DNA from: Microbacterium sp. MYb62
GTDB taxonomy: Bacteria > Actinomycetota > Actinomycetes > Actinomycetales > Microbacteriaceae
Assembly (NCBI RefSeq): GCF_002979475.1
Contig: NZ_PCOY01000011.1
Span: 1-64,000 of the forward strand
DNA: 64,000 bases
Direction: 5' to 3'
Below, piece by piece: positions 27,559 to 35,731 of this stretch; the first letter of the stretch is position 1; every line of letters begins with the position of its first letter. Made by a program: the position numbers and the translations under genes. The notes beneath the pieces are model-generated. The model was not told where the DNA came from and ran no database searches. It saw nothing but the letters and a program-made list of their open reading frames with translations.

Positions 27559-28278
27559 TCAGAGCCAGCGTTCCCGCAGCACTGGCTTGAGCCAGGCGGC
27601 CGGCGACGAGATCGACAGACCGCCGTCGACGGCCAGCGACGTGCCGGTGACGAAAGACGCGGCATCGGAGGCGAGGAACGCCACGACGGACGCGACCTCC
27701 TCCGGGCGGCCGATGCGTCCGAGCGGGTAGCCCTCGCTCTCGCCGGTATCGACGGCAGAGATGCTGCCCGGCTGCACGGCGTTGACGCGGATGCCGCGGG
27801 GGCCGTAGTCGAGCGCGAGCTGCCGCACGAGGCCGTCCACGCCCGCCTTGGCCGCTGCGTACGCAGGCAGGGCGGGGGCGGCGAGCGACGAGTTGACGGA
27901 GGTCACGGCGACGATCGACGATCCGGCGGCGAGGCGGGGGAGCGCCGCCCGCGCCACGAAGAACGCCGAGTCGAGGGTGGCACCCAGGGCGCCGCGCCAG
28001 TCCTCATCGCTCGTGGCCTCGGCGCGGCCGATCGGCATGCGCCCGGCTGCGAGTACCACGACGTCGAGTCGACCGAGCGTCTGCTCCGCATCCGCGACGG
28101 CGCGGTCGGCGGATTCCGGACGGCTGCAGTCCGCGACCAGGTACCTCTCGAAGACCTGATCGGCGGAGTCCTCGAGCCCCACCCCGACGACGGCGTCTCC
28201 GCCGTCGACGAAGGCGCGGGCGATCGCGAGCCCGATGTCGGAGCTGCCGCCGATCAGCAGCACGCCGCGGCGGGTCAT
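27559..28278 (-). CDS. Short-chain dehydrogenase/reductase
   Basis: A 239-residue NAD(P)-dependent oxidoreductase. It has the cofactor loop GGSSDIGLAIA (about 8-18), NAD motif VLAAGRMP (about 77-84), catalytic Ser in VTSVNSS and Tyr-Ala-Ala-Ala-Lys (YAAAK). In this island it is the best candidate for oxidising the sugar to a lactone or a sugar acid. The ATG overlaps the stop of the DapA-like gene (ATGA), so the two are translationally coupled. Confidence 0.9.
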   Translation of the reverse strand: MTRRGVLLIGGSSDIGLAIARAFVDGGDAVVGVGLEDSADQVFERYLVADCSRPESADRAVADAEQTLGRLDVVVLAAGRMPIGRAEATSDEDWRGALGATLDSAFFVARAALPRLAAGSSIVAVTSVNSSLAAPALPAYAAAKAGVDGLVRQLALDYGPRGIRVNAVQPGSISAVDTGESEGYPLGRIGRPEEVASVVAFLASDAASFVTGTSLAVDGGLSISSPAAWLKPVLRERWL

Positions 28279-29192
28279 ACGCGCATCCTGGAGGGGATCG
28301 GCGGCAGGGCGAGCTCGTCGATCACGAGCTTGACCGATGCGCGGCTGCCGGCGTCCAGGCGCGACGCCGGATAGCGGACCGTCGCGTGGTCGATCACGCC
28401 GCGCGCGACGAGGATCTCCTTGTGCACCGCCCACGCGATGCCGCCCTGCAGACCGATGAGCACGAGAGGGAGCATACGACGGAACTCTGCGCGCGCCTCA
28501 TCGACGCGCCCCTCGAGGAACTGCGTGAGCACGGGACCGAGGAGGTCGGGGAACTCGCAGGCCGGCATCGTGCCGACGGCGCCCCTGGCGTACTCCTCCA
28601 GGCAGAACTGCGCGTTCTGTCCGCCGAGCACGGCGAATCCCGGGTCGTCGATGGCCGAGACGACGGCGCCGACCTTGGGGGCGGTCGGCGGCGCTTCGAC
28701 CTTGACGGAGTCGACGCCGTCGAGGCGGGCGATCTCGGCGATCAGCGCCGGAGCCATCACGACGCCGGTGACGCCGGGGGCATCCTGCACCATGACCGAG
28801 AGGGAGGTGGCGGCGGCGACGTCGCCGTAGAAGTCCACGAGAGTGCCGGCCGGGGGCTTCACCATGAACGGCGGGAGGACCATGAGGGCGTCCGCGCCGC
28901 CCTCTTCCGCGAGGAGGGCCTGCTCGATCGAGGTCGCCGTGGAGGTGCCGTTGACGCCGGCGATCACGGGGATCCGGCCGTCGACCACGCGGACGACATC
29001 GTCCAGGATCGTGCGGCGCTCCGCCGTGGTGAGAGCGAAGCCCTCGCTCGCCATGCCGAAGACGGCGACGCCGTCGACTCCGGAGTCGAGCTGGAACTCG
29101 ACCAGTCGGCGCAGGCTCTCACGGTCGAGGGCGCCCGACTCGTCGAAAGGAGTCGCCAGGATGGGCATCAAGCCGTGGAGTGTCGGAGCCAT
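28275..29192 (-). CDS. DapA-family aldolase/dehydratase with altered active site
   Basis: A 305-residue barrel enzyme of the dihydrodipicolinate synthase/N-acetylneuraminate lyase family. The Schiff-base Lys164 is in DSVKVE. The usual Tyr of the YNVP motif is Gln136 here (VQDAPG), and the GTTGE motif reads GMASEG, so the chemistry may differ from standard members. Given the context, a 2-keto-3-deoxy sugar acid is the likely substrate rather than lysine precursors. ATG at 29192 is preferred because an upstream GTG at 29237 lies in the operator region. Confidence 0.85.
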   Translation of the reverse strand: MAPTLHGLMPILATPFDESGALDRESLRRLVEFQLDSGVDGVAVFGMASEGFALTTAERRTILDDVVRVVDGRIPVIAGVNGTSTATSIEQALLAEEGGADALMVLPPFMVKPPAGTLVDFYGDVAAATSLSVMVQDAPGVTGVVMAPALIAEIARLDGVDSVKVEAPPTAPKVGAVVSAIDDPGFAVLGGQNAQFCLEEYARGAVGTMPACEFPDLLGPVLTQFLEGRVDEARAEFRRMLPLVLIGLQGGIAWAVHKEILVARGVIDHATVRYPASRLDAGSRASVKLVIDELALPPIPSRMRV

Positions 29193-29239
29193 CAGCTGTT
29201 TCCCCGCTTCATCATCGTGTGTCCACATTTCTCGCAAGT

Positions 29240-29273
29240 GTTATGCATATTGTGAGATAGTCTGCCACATAAC
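29240..29273. promoter_or_regulatory. Candidate IclR operator, copy 2
   Basis: TTATGCATATTGTG at 29241-29254 matches the site at 24127 in 13 of 14 bases. GTTATG (29240-29245) and CATAAC (29268-29273) also form an inverted pair. It sits in the divergent promoter between the DapA-like and SMP-30 genes, so both arms of the island may share one regulator. Confidence 0.6.
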
Positions 29274-29304
29274 GGTTACGAGCTACCAGTGAAGGATGAC
29301 CCGG

Positions 29305-30222
29305 ATGCCGCACACCCCGACTGCCCGAACCGTCGAGATCCTCTCCGACGCCCGCTACGTCCAAGCCGAGTCTCCGCGGTGGGACGGCCGCGACGGGGGG
29401 CTCGCCTGGATCGACATGGCGACGGGTTCGCTGCATCGCGGCCGCATCGAAGACGGGAAGGTCGTCCCGGAGACGGCGATCATCATCGGTGCGCAGATCG
29501 GTGCTCCCGTCCCCCTCTCGCAGCCGGGGGCGGGCTGGCTGGTCGGCGTCGACCGCCGCGTGGTGCACGTGAGCGACGACGGCGTCATCTCTCCCCTCAC
29601 GGACGACATCGCCGGGCCGGGGGACTACATGAACGACGGGGGCGGCGATCCGTCCGGGCGCTTCTGGGTAGGCAGCCAGTCGATGCCGCGCGACCCGCAC
29701 TGCACGCTGTGGAGCATCGAGCCCGACGGGGAGCCGATCGCGCGCCTCGACGGGGTGACGGTGTCGAACGGCCTCGCGTTCGACCGCACCGGCTCGACCC
29801 TGTATTACATCGACACGCTCCCGCACCGCAGCATCGAGGCGTTCGACGTGGCGCCGGACGGAGAGCTCTCGAACCGTCGCACCGTGTGCCGGGTCGAGGG
29901 CGGCAACCCCGACGGCATGGCGATCGACCTCGACGGCATGCTCTGGGTCGCGGTCTGGGATGCCGCCGAGGTGCGTCGCTACTCGCCAGGGGGTGAGCTC
30001 CTCGAGACGATCGGGCTCCCCGCGAGGCGGCCCACCGCCGTGGCACTCGTCGATCGGCTGCTCGTGGTCACGACGGCCAGCATCGGGCTCGCCGATCCCG
30101 CCCACGCCGACGGCGCGCTGCTCGGCGTGCAGGTCGACGTCGGCGGCGCACCCGCGTTCCCCTGGGGTGGGACCGCACCGAACGTGGGCGAGGTCGGCTC
30201 CGTCGAGAGGGAGGCGCTGTGA
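29305..30222 (+). CDS. SMP-30/gluconolactonase-family sugar lactonase
   Basis: A 305-residue six-bladed beta-propeller lactonase that opens sugar lactones with a divalent metal. Metal-site motifs are ESPRWD (about 16-21), NDGGGDPSGRFWVG, VSNGLAFD and NPDGMAID. The start is ATG at 29305, nine bases after GAAGG; the ATG at 29296 touches that site. It would hydrolyse the lactone made by the SDR. The stop overlaps the next gene start (GTGA). Confidence 0.9.
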   Translation: MPHTPTARTVEILSDARYVQAESPRWDGRDGGLAWIDMATGSLHRGRIEDGKVVPETAIIIGAQIGAPVPLSQPGAGWLVGVDRRVVHVSDDGVISPLTDDIAGPGDYMNDGGGDPSGRFWVGSQSMPRDPHCTLWSIEPDGEPIARLDGVTVSNGLAFDRTGSTLYYIDTLPHRSIEAFDVAPDGELSNRRTVCRVEGGNPDGMAIDLDGMLWVAVWDAAEVRRYSPGGELLETIGLPARRPTAVALVDRLLVVTTASIGLADPAHADGALLGVQVDVGGAPAFPWGGTAPNVGEVGSVEREAL

Positions 30223-30863
30223 GCGCCGTCGACAACGCGCAGCTGCAGGAACGGCTGCGCAGCACGCGGCTCGTCGCGATCCTTCGCGGAACGGACGTCG
30301 ACGCCACGGTCGCCGCGGCGCGCACGCTTCTGGGCGCGGGCGTCCTGGCGCTGGAGATCGCGCTCACTCTGCCGGATGCCGTCGAGGCGATCGCCCAGGT
30401 GGTGCGGGATGCGCCGGAGGACGCGCTGATCGGCGCGGGCACGGTGCTCGACGAGGCCGATGTCGAACGGGCGGTCTCCGCCGGCGCGCAGTTCATCGTG
30501 ACGCCCACGCTCAGCGCTTCCGTGCCCTTTGCGGTGAGCCAGGGCATCGGTGTCCTTCCTGGCGTGTACACACCCACCGAGATCCAGCGAGGCCACGACC
30601 TCGGCAGCGCGGCGGTGAAGCTGTTCCCCGCGTCGGCGCTCGGCCCCGGTTTCCTCCGTGCCGTACGCGACCCCTTCCCGCAGGCGCGGATCATCCCCGT
30701 CGGAGGAGTGGGCGTCGACACCGTGGGCGCGTATCTCGCCGCCGGCGCCTTCGGCATCGGCGTGGGGGGACCTCTGGTCGGCGATGCCGCGAGCCCCGGG
30801 GGCGACCTCGATGCGCTCGCTGTTCGCGCGAGGGCGTTCGTGGAGGCCGTTCATACCGGCTGA
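30219..30863 (+). CDS. KDPG/KHG aldolase family protein
   Basis: A 214-residue class I aldolase that splits 2-keto-3-deoxy-6-phosphogluconate or 4-hydroxy-2-oxoglutarate to pyruvate. The Schiff-base Lys is in SAAVKLFPASALGP (about 127-140). Conserved segments are GAGTVLDEADV, VTPTLSASV and GGVGVDTVGAYLAAGA. The GTG start overlaps the lactonase stop. With the DapA-like enzyme the island has two possible cleavage enzymes; no sugar-acid kinase lies next to it, so the phosphorylated route would need one from elsewhere. Confidence 0.9.
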   Translation: MSAVDNAQLQERLRSTRLVAILRGTDVDATVAAARTLLGAGVLALEIALTLPDAVEAIAQVVRDAPEDALIGAGTVLDEADVERAVSAGAQFIVTPTLSASVPFAVSQGIGVLPGVYTPTEIQRGHDLGSAAVKLFPASALGPGFLRAVRDPFPQARIIPVGGVGVDTVGAYLAAGAFGIGVGGPLVGDAASPGGDLDALAVRARAFVEAVHTG

Positions 30864-30954
30864 CCCGCGCACTCCTGGGGTCCTGTGCGCCGCGCCTGTG
30901 CGCCGCGGGGACCTCGATCATCGTGGTGACGCATGAGTCGGCGGTGGCGCCGCG

Positions 30955-32067
30955 GTGGCACGGCGCACGACGCGACGGCTGCGCCTCGGCGGTCTGTCCG
31001 ATATCGAGGTCGACGGCACCACCGTCCGCATCGGCGGCGGTGCGGTCTGGGGCGACGTGGCCACCGTCCTCGCCGCGCACGGACTCGCGATCAGCTCCGG
31101 CGACACCGCATCGGTCGGGGTCGGAGGGCTCACGCTCGGTGGGGGCATCGGGTGGATGGCGCGTGCGTGGGGCCTCGCCGTCGATCAGCTGATCGGAGCG
31201 CAGGTCGTCACGGCGACGGGCGAGGTCGTCGAGGCGTCGGCGGCGTCGAACCCCGACTTGTTCTGGGCGCTGCGCGGTGGGGGAGGCAACTTCGGTGTGG
31301 TCACGCGCTTCGATTTCGCCGCGCACCCGCTGTCCGGCATCGCCTTCGCCGAGAGTGTGATCGACAGCGACCCGGCCACTGTGCTGCGCGCCGCGAGAGA
31401 ACTGCTCCGAGACGCGCCCCGGGAGCTCACGGTCACCTACATGGATGTGCCGCCGATGGACCCGAGCGCGCCGGCCGGGGCGCGGCTGAGCGCCGTGTGG
31501 TCAGCACCGGAACCCGACCGGCTGCGCGCCGTGCTGGAGCCGATCTCCACCCTCCACGGGGTGCGGACCACGGTCACGACACCCGCATATCGTGAGGTGC
31601 TGCTGGAGATGCCGGAGCCCGAGGACGACGAGTCGGCCGCGCCTCCGGGGTTCATCGGCGGAAATGGGCTCTACGCCGAGCTCGACGATGCCCTCCTCGC
31701 GCGACTCGTGGCCTTCCGGGAGGCGTATCCGGCATCCGTCGTCTTCCTGCGGTCCCTGGGCGGGGCCGTCCGCGATGTGGCGCAGGAGGACACCGCGTTC
31801 CCCGCCCGCGCAGCGAACTGGTTCGTGCTCGCGGGGGCCTTCGACATCCCCGGCATGATCGACGAGGAGACCCGCGCAGCGATCGAATCCGACTGGCGGG
31901 AGATCGAAGCCGGTCGTCTCGCGGAGTACGGCAACTTCGCCGACACCGAACGGCCGGAGGCCGTACCCGGAATGTTCTCGGAGGCAGGGTTCGCGCGGTT
32001 GCGCGCGACGAAGGCGGTGTGGGATCCGCAGAATCTGTTCCGTCGCAATCACAACGTCGTCGTGTGA
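30955..32067 (+). pseudogene. N-terminally truncated FAD-linked oxidase (BBE type)
   Basis: A 370-residue reading frame matching berberine-bridge-type FAD oxidases from the middle of the FAD domain: AVWGDV, VGVGGLTLGGGIGWMARAWGLA, ALRGGGGNFGVVT. The C-terminus is intact (AEYGNF, VWDPQNLFRRNHN). The first 70-80 residues are missing, including the Gly-Gly-His segment that binds FAD covalently. Only 92 bases lie between this frame and the aldolase stop, so there is no room for them in any frame. Probably a 5'-deleted gene; the GTG at 30955 has no clear ribosome site. Confidence 0.7.
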
Positions 32068-32070
32068 CGC

Positions 32071-32108
32071 GCGAAGGGCCGAGAACCTCGCGGTGCCCGG
32101 CCCTTCGC
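32071..32108. terminator. Convergent terminator between oxidase and gnd
   Basis: GCGAAGGGCC (32071-32080) pairs with GGCCCTTCGC (32099-32108) around an 18-base loop. It lies between two genes that end facing each other. No clear T-run. Confidence 0.55.
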
Positions 32109-32117
32109 GGTGAGACG

Positions 32118-33572
32118 TCAGTGCGTGTCTTCGGCCTCGATCTCGGTGCGGTCGCCCGACCACAGCGTGTGGAACGTGCCCGGCTTGTCGATGCGCTTGT
32201 AGGTGTGCGCACCGAAGAAGTCACGCTGACCCTGGACGAGAGCGGCCGGAAGGCGGTCGGCGCGGATGCCGTCGTAGTACGACAGCGACGACGAGAACGC
32301 CGGGGCCGGGATGCCCGCCTGAGCCGCCGTGACGACGACACGACGCCACGACGCCTGGCCGCGCGTGAGCGCATCGACGAAGTACTGCGCGGTCATCAGT
32401 ACCGGGAGCTCGGGGGTCGCCGCATAGGCGTCGGCGATGCGGTTGAGGAACTGCGCGCGGATGATGCAGCCGCCGCGCCAGATCTTCGAGATCGCACCCA
32501 GGTCGATGTTCCAGCCGTATTCGGCCGCACCCGCGCGGATCTCGTCGAAGCCCTGCGAGTAGGCGACGATCTTCGACGCATAGAGTGCCAGACGCACATC
32601 CTCGATGAACTGTTCGGTGTCTTCGGCCGAGACCGCGAACTCCTCGTCGGGGCCGGGGAGCACACCGGCGACGGCGCGCTGCTCGGGGTGCGAGGAGAGC
32701 GAGCGGGCGAAGGTCGCCTCGGCGATACCCGAGACGGGGACGCCGAGCGAGAGCGCGGTCTGCACGGTCCAGGCGCCGGTCCCCTTGGCTCCGGCCTGGT
32801 CGAGGATGACGTCGACGAGCGGCTTGCCCGTCTCCGCATCCATCTGGCGGAGCACCTCGGCGGTGATCTCGATCAGGTACGACTCGAGCTCGCCCTTGTT
32901 CCACTCGGCGAAGATCTCGGCGATCTCGGCGGGGGACTTGCCCGTGCCGCGGCGGATGAGGTCGTAGGCCTCGGCGATCAGCTGCATGTCGGCGTACTCG
33001 ATGCCGTTGTGCACCATCTTGACGAAGTGGCCGGCGCCGTCGTGGCCGACGTGCGTCACGCACGGCTCGCCCTCGGCGATCGCCGCGATCGACTTCAGGA
33101 TCGGTCCGAGCGTGATCCACGACTCGTCCGAGCCGCCGGGCATGATCGAGGGGCCGGTGAGGGCGCCCTCCTCGCCACCGGAGATGCCGGCGCCGACGAA
33201 GTTGATGCCGGTCTCGCGGACGGCCTTCTCGCGACGGATGGTGTCCGGGAAGTACGCGTTGCCGCCGTCGACGATGATGTCGCCCGGCTCGAAGACCTCG
33301 ACCAGCGAGTCGATCACCGCATCGGTGGGGCCCCCGGCCTTGACCATGATGATCGCGGTGCGCGGCTTCTGCAGCGAGTCGGCGAACTCCTGGTAGGTGT
33401 GGGCCGGGACGAATCCGGCCTCGGGGTGCTCGTCGAGGAGGGTCTGGGTCTTCTCGTAGCTGCGGTTGAAGATCGCCACCGTGTTGCCCTCGCGGCTGGC
33501 GAGGTTGCGGGCGAGATTCGATCCCATGACGGCGAGTCCGACGACTCCGATGTTCGCTGATGCTTCGGGCAC
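32118..33572 (-). CDS. gnd: 6-phosphogluconate dehydrogenase (decarboxylating)
   Basis: A 484-residue enzyme of the pentose phosphate pathway converting 6-phosphogluconate to ribulose-5-phosphate, CO2 and NAD(P)H. It has the Rossmann motif VGLAVMGSNLARNLA (about 9-23), the substrate segment SGGEEGALTGPSIMPGG and catalytic Lys/Glu in HDGAGHFVKMVHNGIEY. Full length for the short GndA type. It uses the product of the gluconokinase in the same island, so its placement here fits gluconate use. AGGAGCC lies before the ATG. Confidence 0.96.
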   Translation of the reverse strand: MPEASANIGVVGLAVMGSNLARNLASREGNTVAIFNRSYEKTQTLLDEHPEAGFVPAHTYQEFADSLQKPRTAIIMVKAGGPTDAVIDSLVEVFEPGDIIVDGGNAYFPDTIRREKAVRETGINFVGAGISGGEEGALTGPSIMPGGSDESWITLGPILKSIAAIAEGEPCVTHVGHDGAGHFVKMVHNGIEYADMQLIAEAYDLIRRGTGKSPAEIAEIFAEWNKGELESYLIEITAEVLRQMDAETGKPLVDVILDQAGAKGTGAWTVQTALSLGVPVSGIAEATFARSLSSHPEQRAVAGVLPGPDEEFAVSAEDTEQFIEDVRLALYASKIVAYSQGFDEIRAGAAEYGWNIDLGAISKIWRGGCIIRAQFLNRIADAYAATPELPVLMTAQYFVDALTRGQASWRRVVVTAAQAGIPAPAFSSSLSYYDGIRADRLPAALVQGQRDFFGAHTYKRIDKPGTFHTLWSGDRTEIEAEDTH

Positions 33573-33628
33573 AGAAGGCTCCTCGATCGTGAAGAAGGGG
33601 TGGTTTCAGCGTATCGCTGTACGGGAGG

Positions 33629-34519
33629 TCAGTGGCCACCTGTGTCGCGGGTGGCGATGAAGCGCCGTGCCACGGCGATGTCGCGATCTCCGAGACCCGC
33701 GGCGACGAGCTCGTCGAAGGCCGCGCGCAGGGTGGGCAGCAGGACGGGGGAGGTCCCCGTGGCGTCCGCGATGTCGGAGGCGAAGCCGAGATCCTTCACC
33801 ATGTACTGCGCGATGCCGCTGGGGGAGTCATCGCCGGTCACGAGCTTCTCCCGCCGGCTGTCGAGCAGGCGCGAGCCGGCGTATCCGCCCGAGAGCAGCG
33901 ACCAGAGCGCATCGAGGTCGAGCCCCGAGCGGTCGGCGAGCACGGTGGCCTCGCCGAGCGCCAGGATCGTCGCGGAGACCACGAGCTGATTGCAGGCCTT
34001 GGCGACTTCGCCGGCGCCGAGCGGTCCGAGCAGGACAGGGGTCCCGCAGGGGGCGAGCACATCGGCAGCGAGGGCCGCATCCTCGGGGTCACCGCCGAGC
34101 ATGATCGAGAGGGTTCCGGCCCTGGCTCCATCCTCGCCGCCGGAGACCGGGCAGTCCACGACGCGCACCTTGCCGCCCGTCCGGGCGCCGACCCGCTCCG
34201 CGAGTGCGCGGACGGCGGGAGCCGAAGATGTGGAGCCGATGAGGATGAGCAGGTCGCCGGGGTCGGCGAGCAGACCGTCCGGACCGTCGAGCATGGCTTC
34301 GAACGGAGGGAGATCCGGCAGCATCATGAGCAGGACGTCTACTCTGGAGGCGAGTTCGCGCGGCGTCTCCGCCCAGGAGGCTCCGGCCGCCAGCAGCTCC
34401 GGCTGCGGGCGGCGGGCGTGGATGACGAGCCTGCCGCGTGCGGCCAGCAGATGCTCGGCCATGGGGCGGCCCATGGCGCCGAGACCCACGGCGCCGACGG
34501 TGACGGATGAGATGCTCAT
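33629..34519 (-). CDS. Beta-hydroxyacid dehydrogenase (HIBADH/tartronate semialdehyde reductase family)
   Basis: A 296-residue NAD(P)-dependent dehydrogenase. The cofactor loop is GAVGLGAMGRPMAEHLL (about 9-25), the substrate motif DCPVSGGEDGARAGTL and the catalytic Lys is in GEVAKACNQL (about 172). Possible substrates are tartronate semialdehyde, 3-hydroxyisobutyrate or succinic semialdehyde; sequence alone does not decide. It is divergent from the D-2-hydroxyacid dehydrogenase gene and shares its short control region. ATG at 34519 lies six bases after TACCGT. Confidence 0.88.
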   Translation of the reverse strand: MSISSVTVGAVGLGAMGRPMAEHLLAARGRLVIHARRPQPELLAAGASWAETPRELASRVDVLLMMLPDLPPFEAMLDGPDGLLADPGDLLILIGSTSSAPAVRALAERVGARTGGKVRVVDCPVSGGEDGARAGTLSIMLGGDPEDAALAADVLAPCGTPVLLGPLGAGEVAKACNQLVVSATILALGEATVLADRSGLDLDALWSLLSGGYAGSRLLDSRREKLVTGDDSPSGIAQYMVKDLGFASDIADATGTSPVLLPTLRAAFDELVAAGLGDRDIAVARRFIATRDTGGH

Positions 34520-34525
34520 GCGCAC

Positions 34526-34545
34526 ACGGTAGCAACAATCCAACC
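34526..34545. promoter_or_regulatory. Leaderless promoter with CAATCCAAC motif
   Basis: On the minus strand TACCGT (34526-34531) lies six bases before the ATG at 34519. CAATCCAAC (34537-34545) falls in its spacer. The same nine bases recur at 36628-36636 in the transporter promoter, suggesting a common regulator. Confidence 0.5.
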
Positions 34546-34557
34546 CAGAGAACAGTG

Positions 34558-34571
34558 TCCAACAGAATGGA
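34558..34571. promoter_or_regulatory. Candidate second-IclR operator, copy 1
   Basis: TCCAACAGAATGGA has inverted TCCA/TGGA ends around six bases. It overlaps a possible -35 (TGTCCA, 34556-34561) paired with TATGGT (34579-34584). The site recurs at 36631 as TCCAACAGGCTGGT. Both flank the genes beside the IclR regulator at 35732. Confidence 0.55.
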
Positions 34572-34618
34572 TCTGAGCTATGGTGAGGAATCCAAGAACT
34601 CCCGAGGAAGGGATCAGC

Positions 34619-35677
34619 ATGACGGGGACCGAGAAGAAGCTGCGCGCCGTCGTGGCGGTGCCGCTGCGGGAGGACCTGTGTCGGCTGATCGAAGAGCTCG
34701 AGCCGCGCGTCGAGGTGGTCCGCGACCACTCGCTGATGGCTCCGATGCGCGGGCCGGCGGATTGGTCGGGCGACCCGGAGTTCACCCGTGCCCCCCGTGA
34801 GCAGCAGGCCTTCGAGGAGTTGGTCGACTCGGCTGACGCGCTCTTCGGGATCCCCGACGTGGATGCCGCAGCGCTGGCTCGCACCGTGGCCGCGAACCCG
34901 CGCCTGCGCTGGGTCATGACGACCGCCGCAGGTGGCGGGGCGTCGGTGAAGGCGGCAGGTCTGGATCGGGCCGCCCTCGACCGCGTCGTGTTCACCACCA
35001 GCGCCGGCGTGCACGGCGGCCCGCTCGCCGAGTTCGCGGTGTTCGGGGTGATGGCGGGGGCGAAGAACCTCCCGCGCCTCCTCGCCGACCAAGGCACGCG
35101 CACCTGGCCCGACCGCTGGGAGATGCGCCAGCTCGACGAGATGACCGTGCTGGTCGTCGGTCTGGGGGGCATCGGAGCGGAGTGCGCGCGGCGCTTCCAC
35201 GCGCTGGGCGCCAGGGTCTGGGGCACGACCCGATCGGGAGAACCGGTGGCCGGGGTGGATCGCCTGGTGCCGCTCGATGAGCTGATCGACGCCGTCGCAC
35301 ACGTCGACGCGATCGTCGTCACGCTGCCGGGCACGGCGCAGACCCACCATCTCATCGGCACCGACGTGTTCGACGCCGTGCGGCCCGGCGCGATCATCGC
35401 CAATGTGGGCCGTGGCACCGTGATCGACGAGACCGCCCTGCTCGGGGCGCTCGACGACGGCCGCATCGCCTTCGCCGCGCTCGACGTCTTCGAACAGGAA
35501 CCCCTCGATGACGCGTCTCCGCTGTGGACGCATCCGAACGTGCTCGTGAGCCCGCACACCGCGGCTCTCAGCTCGAAGGAGGAGGAGCGCATCGCCCGCC
35601 GCTTCGCGGAGAATGCGGCGCGCCTGCTCGATGGCGAACCGCTGAGCGCCGTGGTCGATACGGTCGAGTTCTACTGA
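34619..35677 (+). CDS. D-2-hydroxyacid dehydrogenase
   Basis: A 352-residue NAD(P)-dependent dehydrogenase that reduces 2-keto acids to D-2-hydroxyacids or the reverse. It has the cofactor loop VVGLGGIGAECARRF (about 178-192), catalytic Arg in NVGRGTVID, Glu in DVFEQEPL and His in SPHTAAL. In an idonate/gluconate setting it could act as a 2-ketogluconate or 2-ketogulonate reductase; this is inference. ATG at 34619 follows GGAAGGG; an upstream ATG at 34580 lies in the promoter. Confidence 0.88.
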   Translation: MTGTEKKLRAVVAVPLREDLCRLIEELEPRVEVVRDHSLMAPMRGPADWSGDPEFTRAPREQQAFEELVDSADALFGIPDVDAAALARTVAANPRLRWVMTTAAGGGASVKAAGLDRAALDRVVFTTSAGVHGGPLAEFAVFGVMAGAKNLPRLLADQGTRTWPDRWEMRQLDEMTVLVVGLGGIGAECARRFHALGARVWGTTRSGEPVAGVDRLVPLDELIDAVAHVDAIVVTLPGTAQTHHLIGTDVFDAVRPGAIIANVGRGTVIDETALLGALDDGRIAFAALDVFEQEPLDDASPLWTHPNVLVSPHTAALSSKEEERIARRFAENAARLLDGEPLSAVVDTVEFY

Positions 35678-35731
35678 TCAGCCGCGGGCGCTCGACCGCC
35701 TGCGGCGCACCGGACGGCGGAGGGCGCTGCC

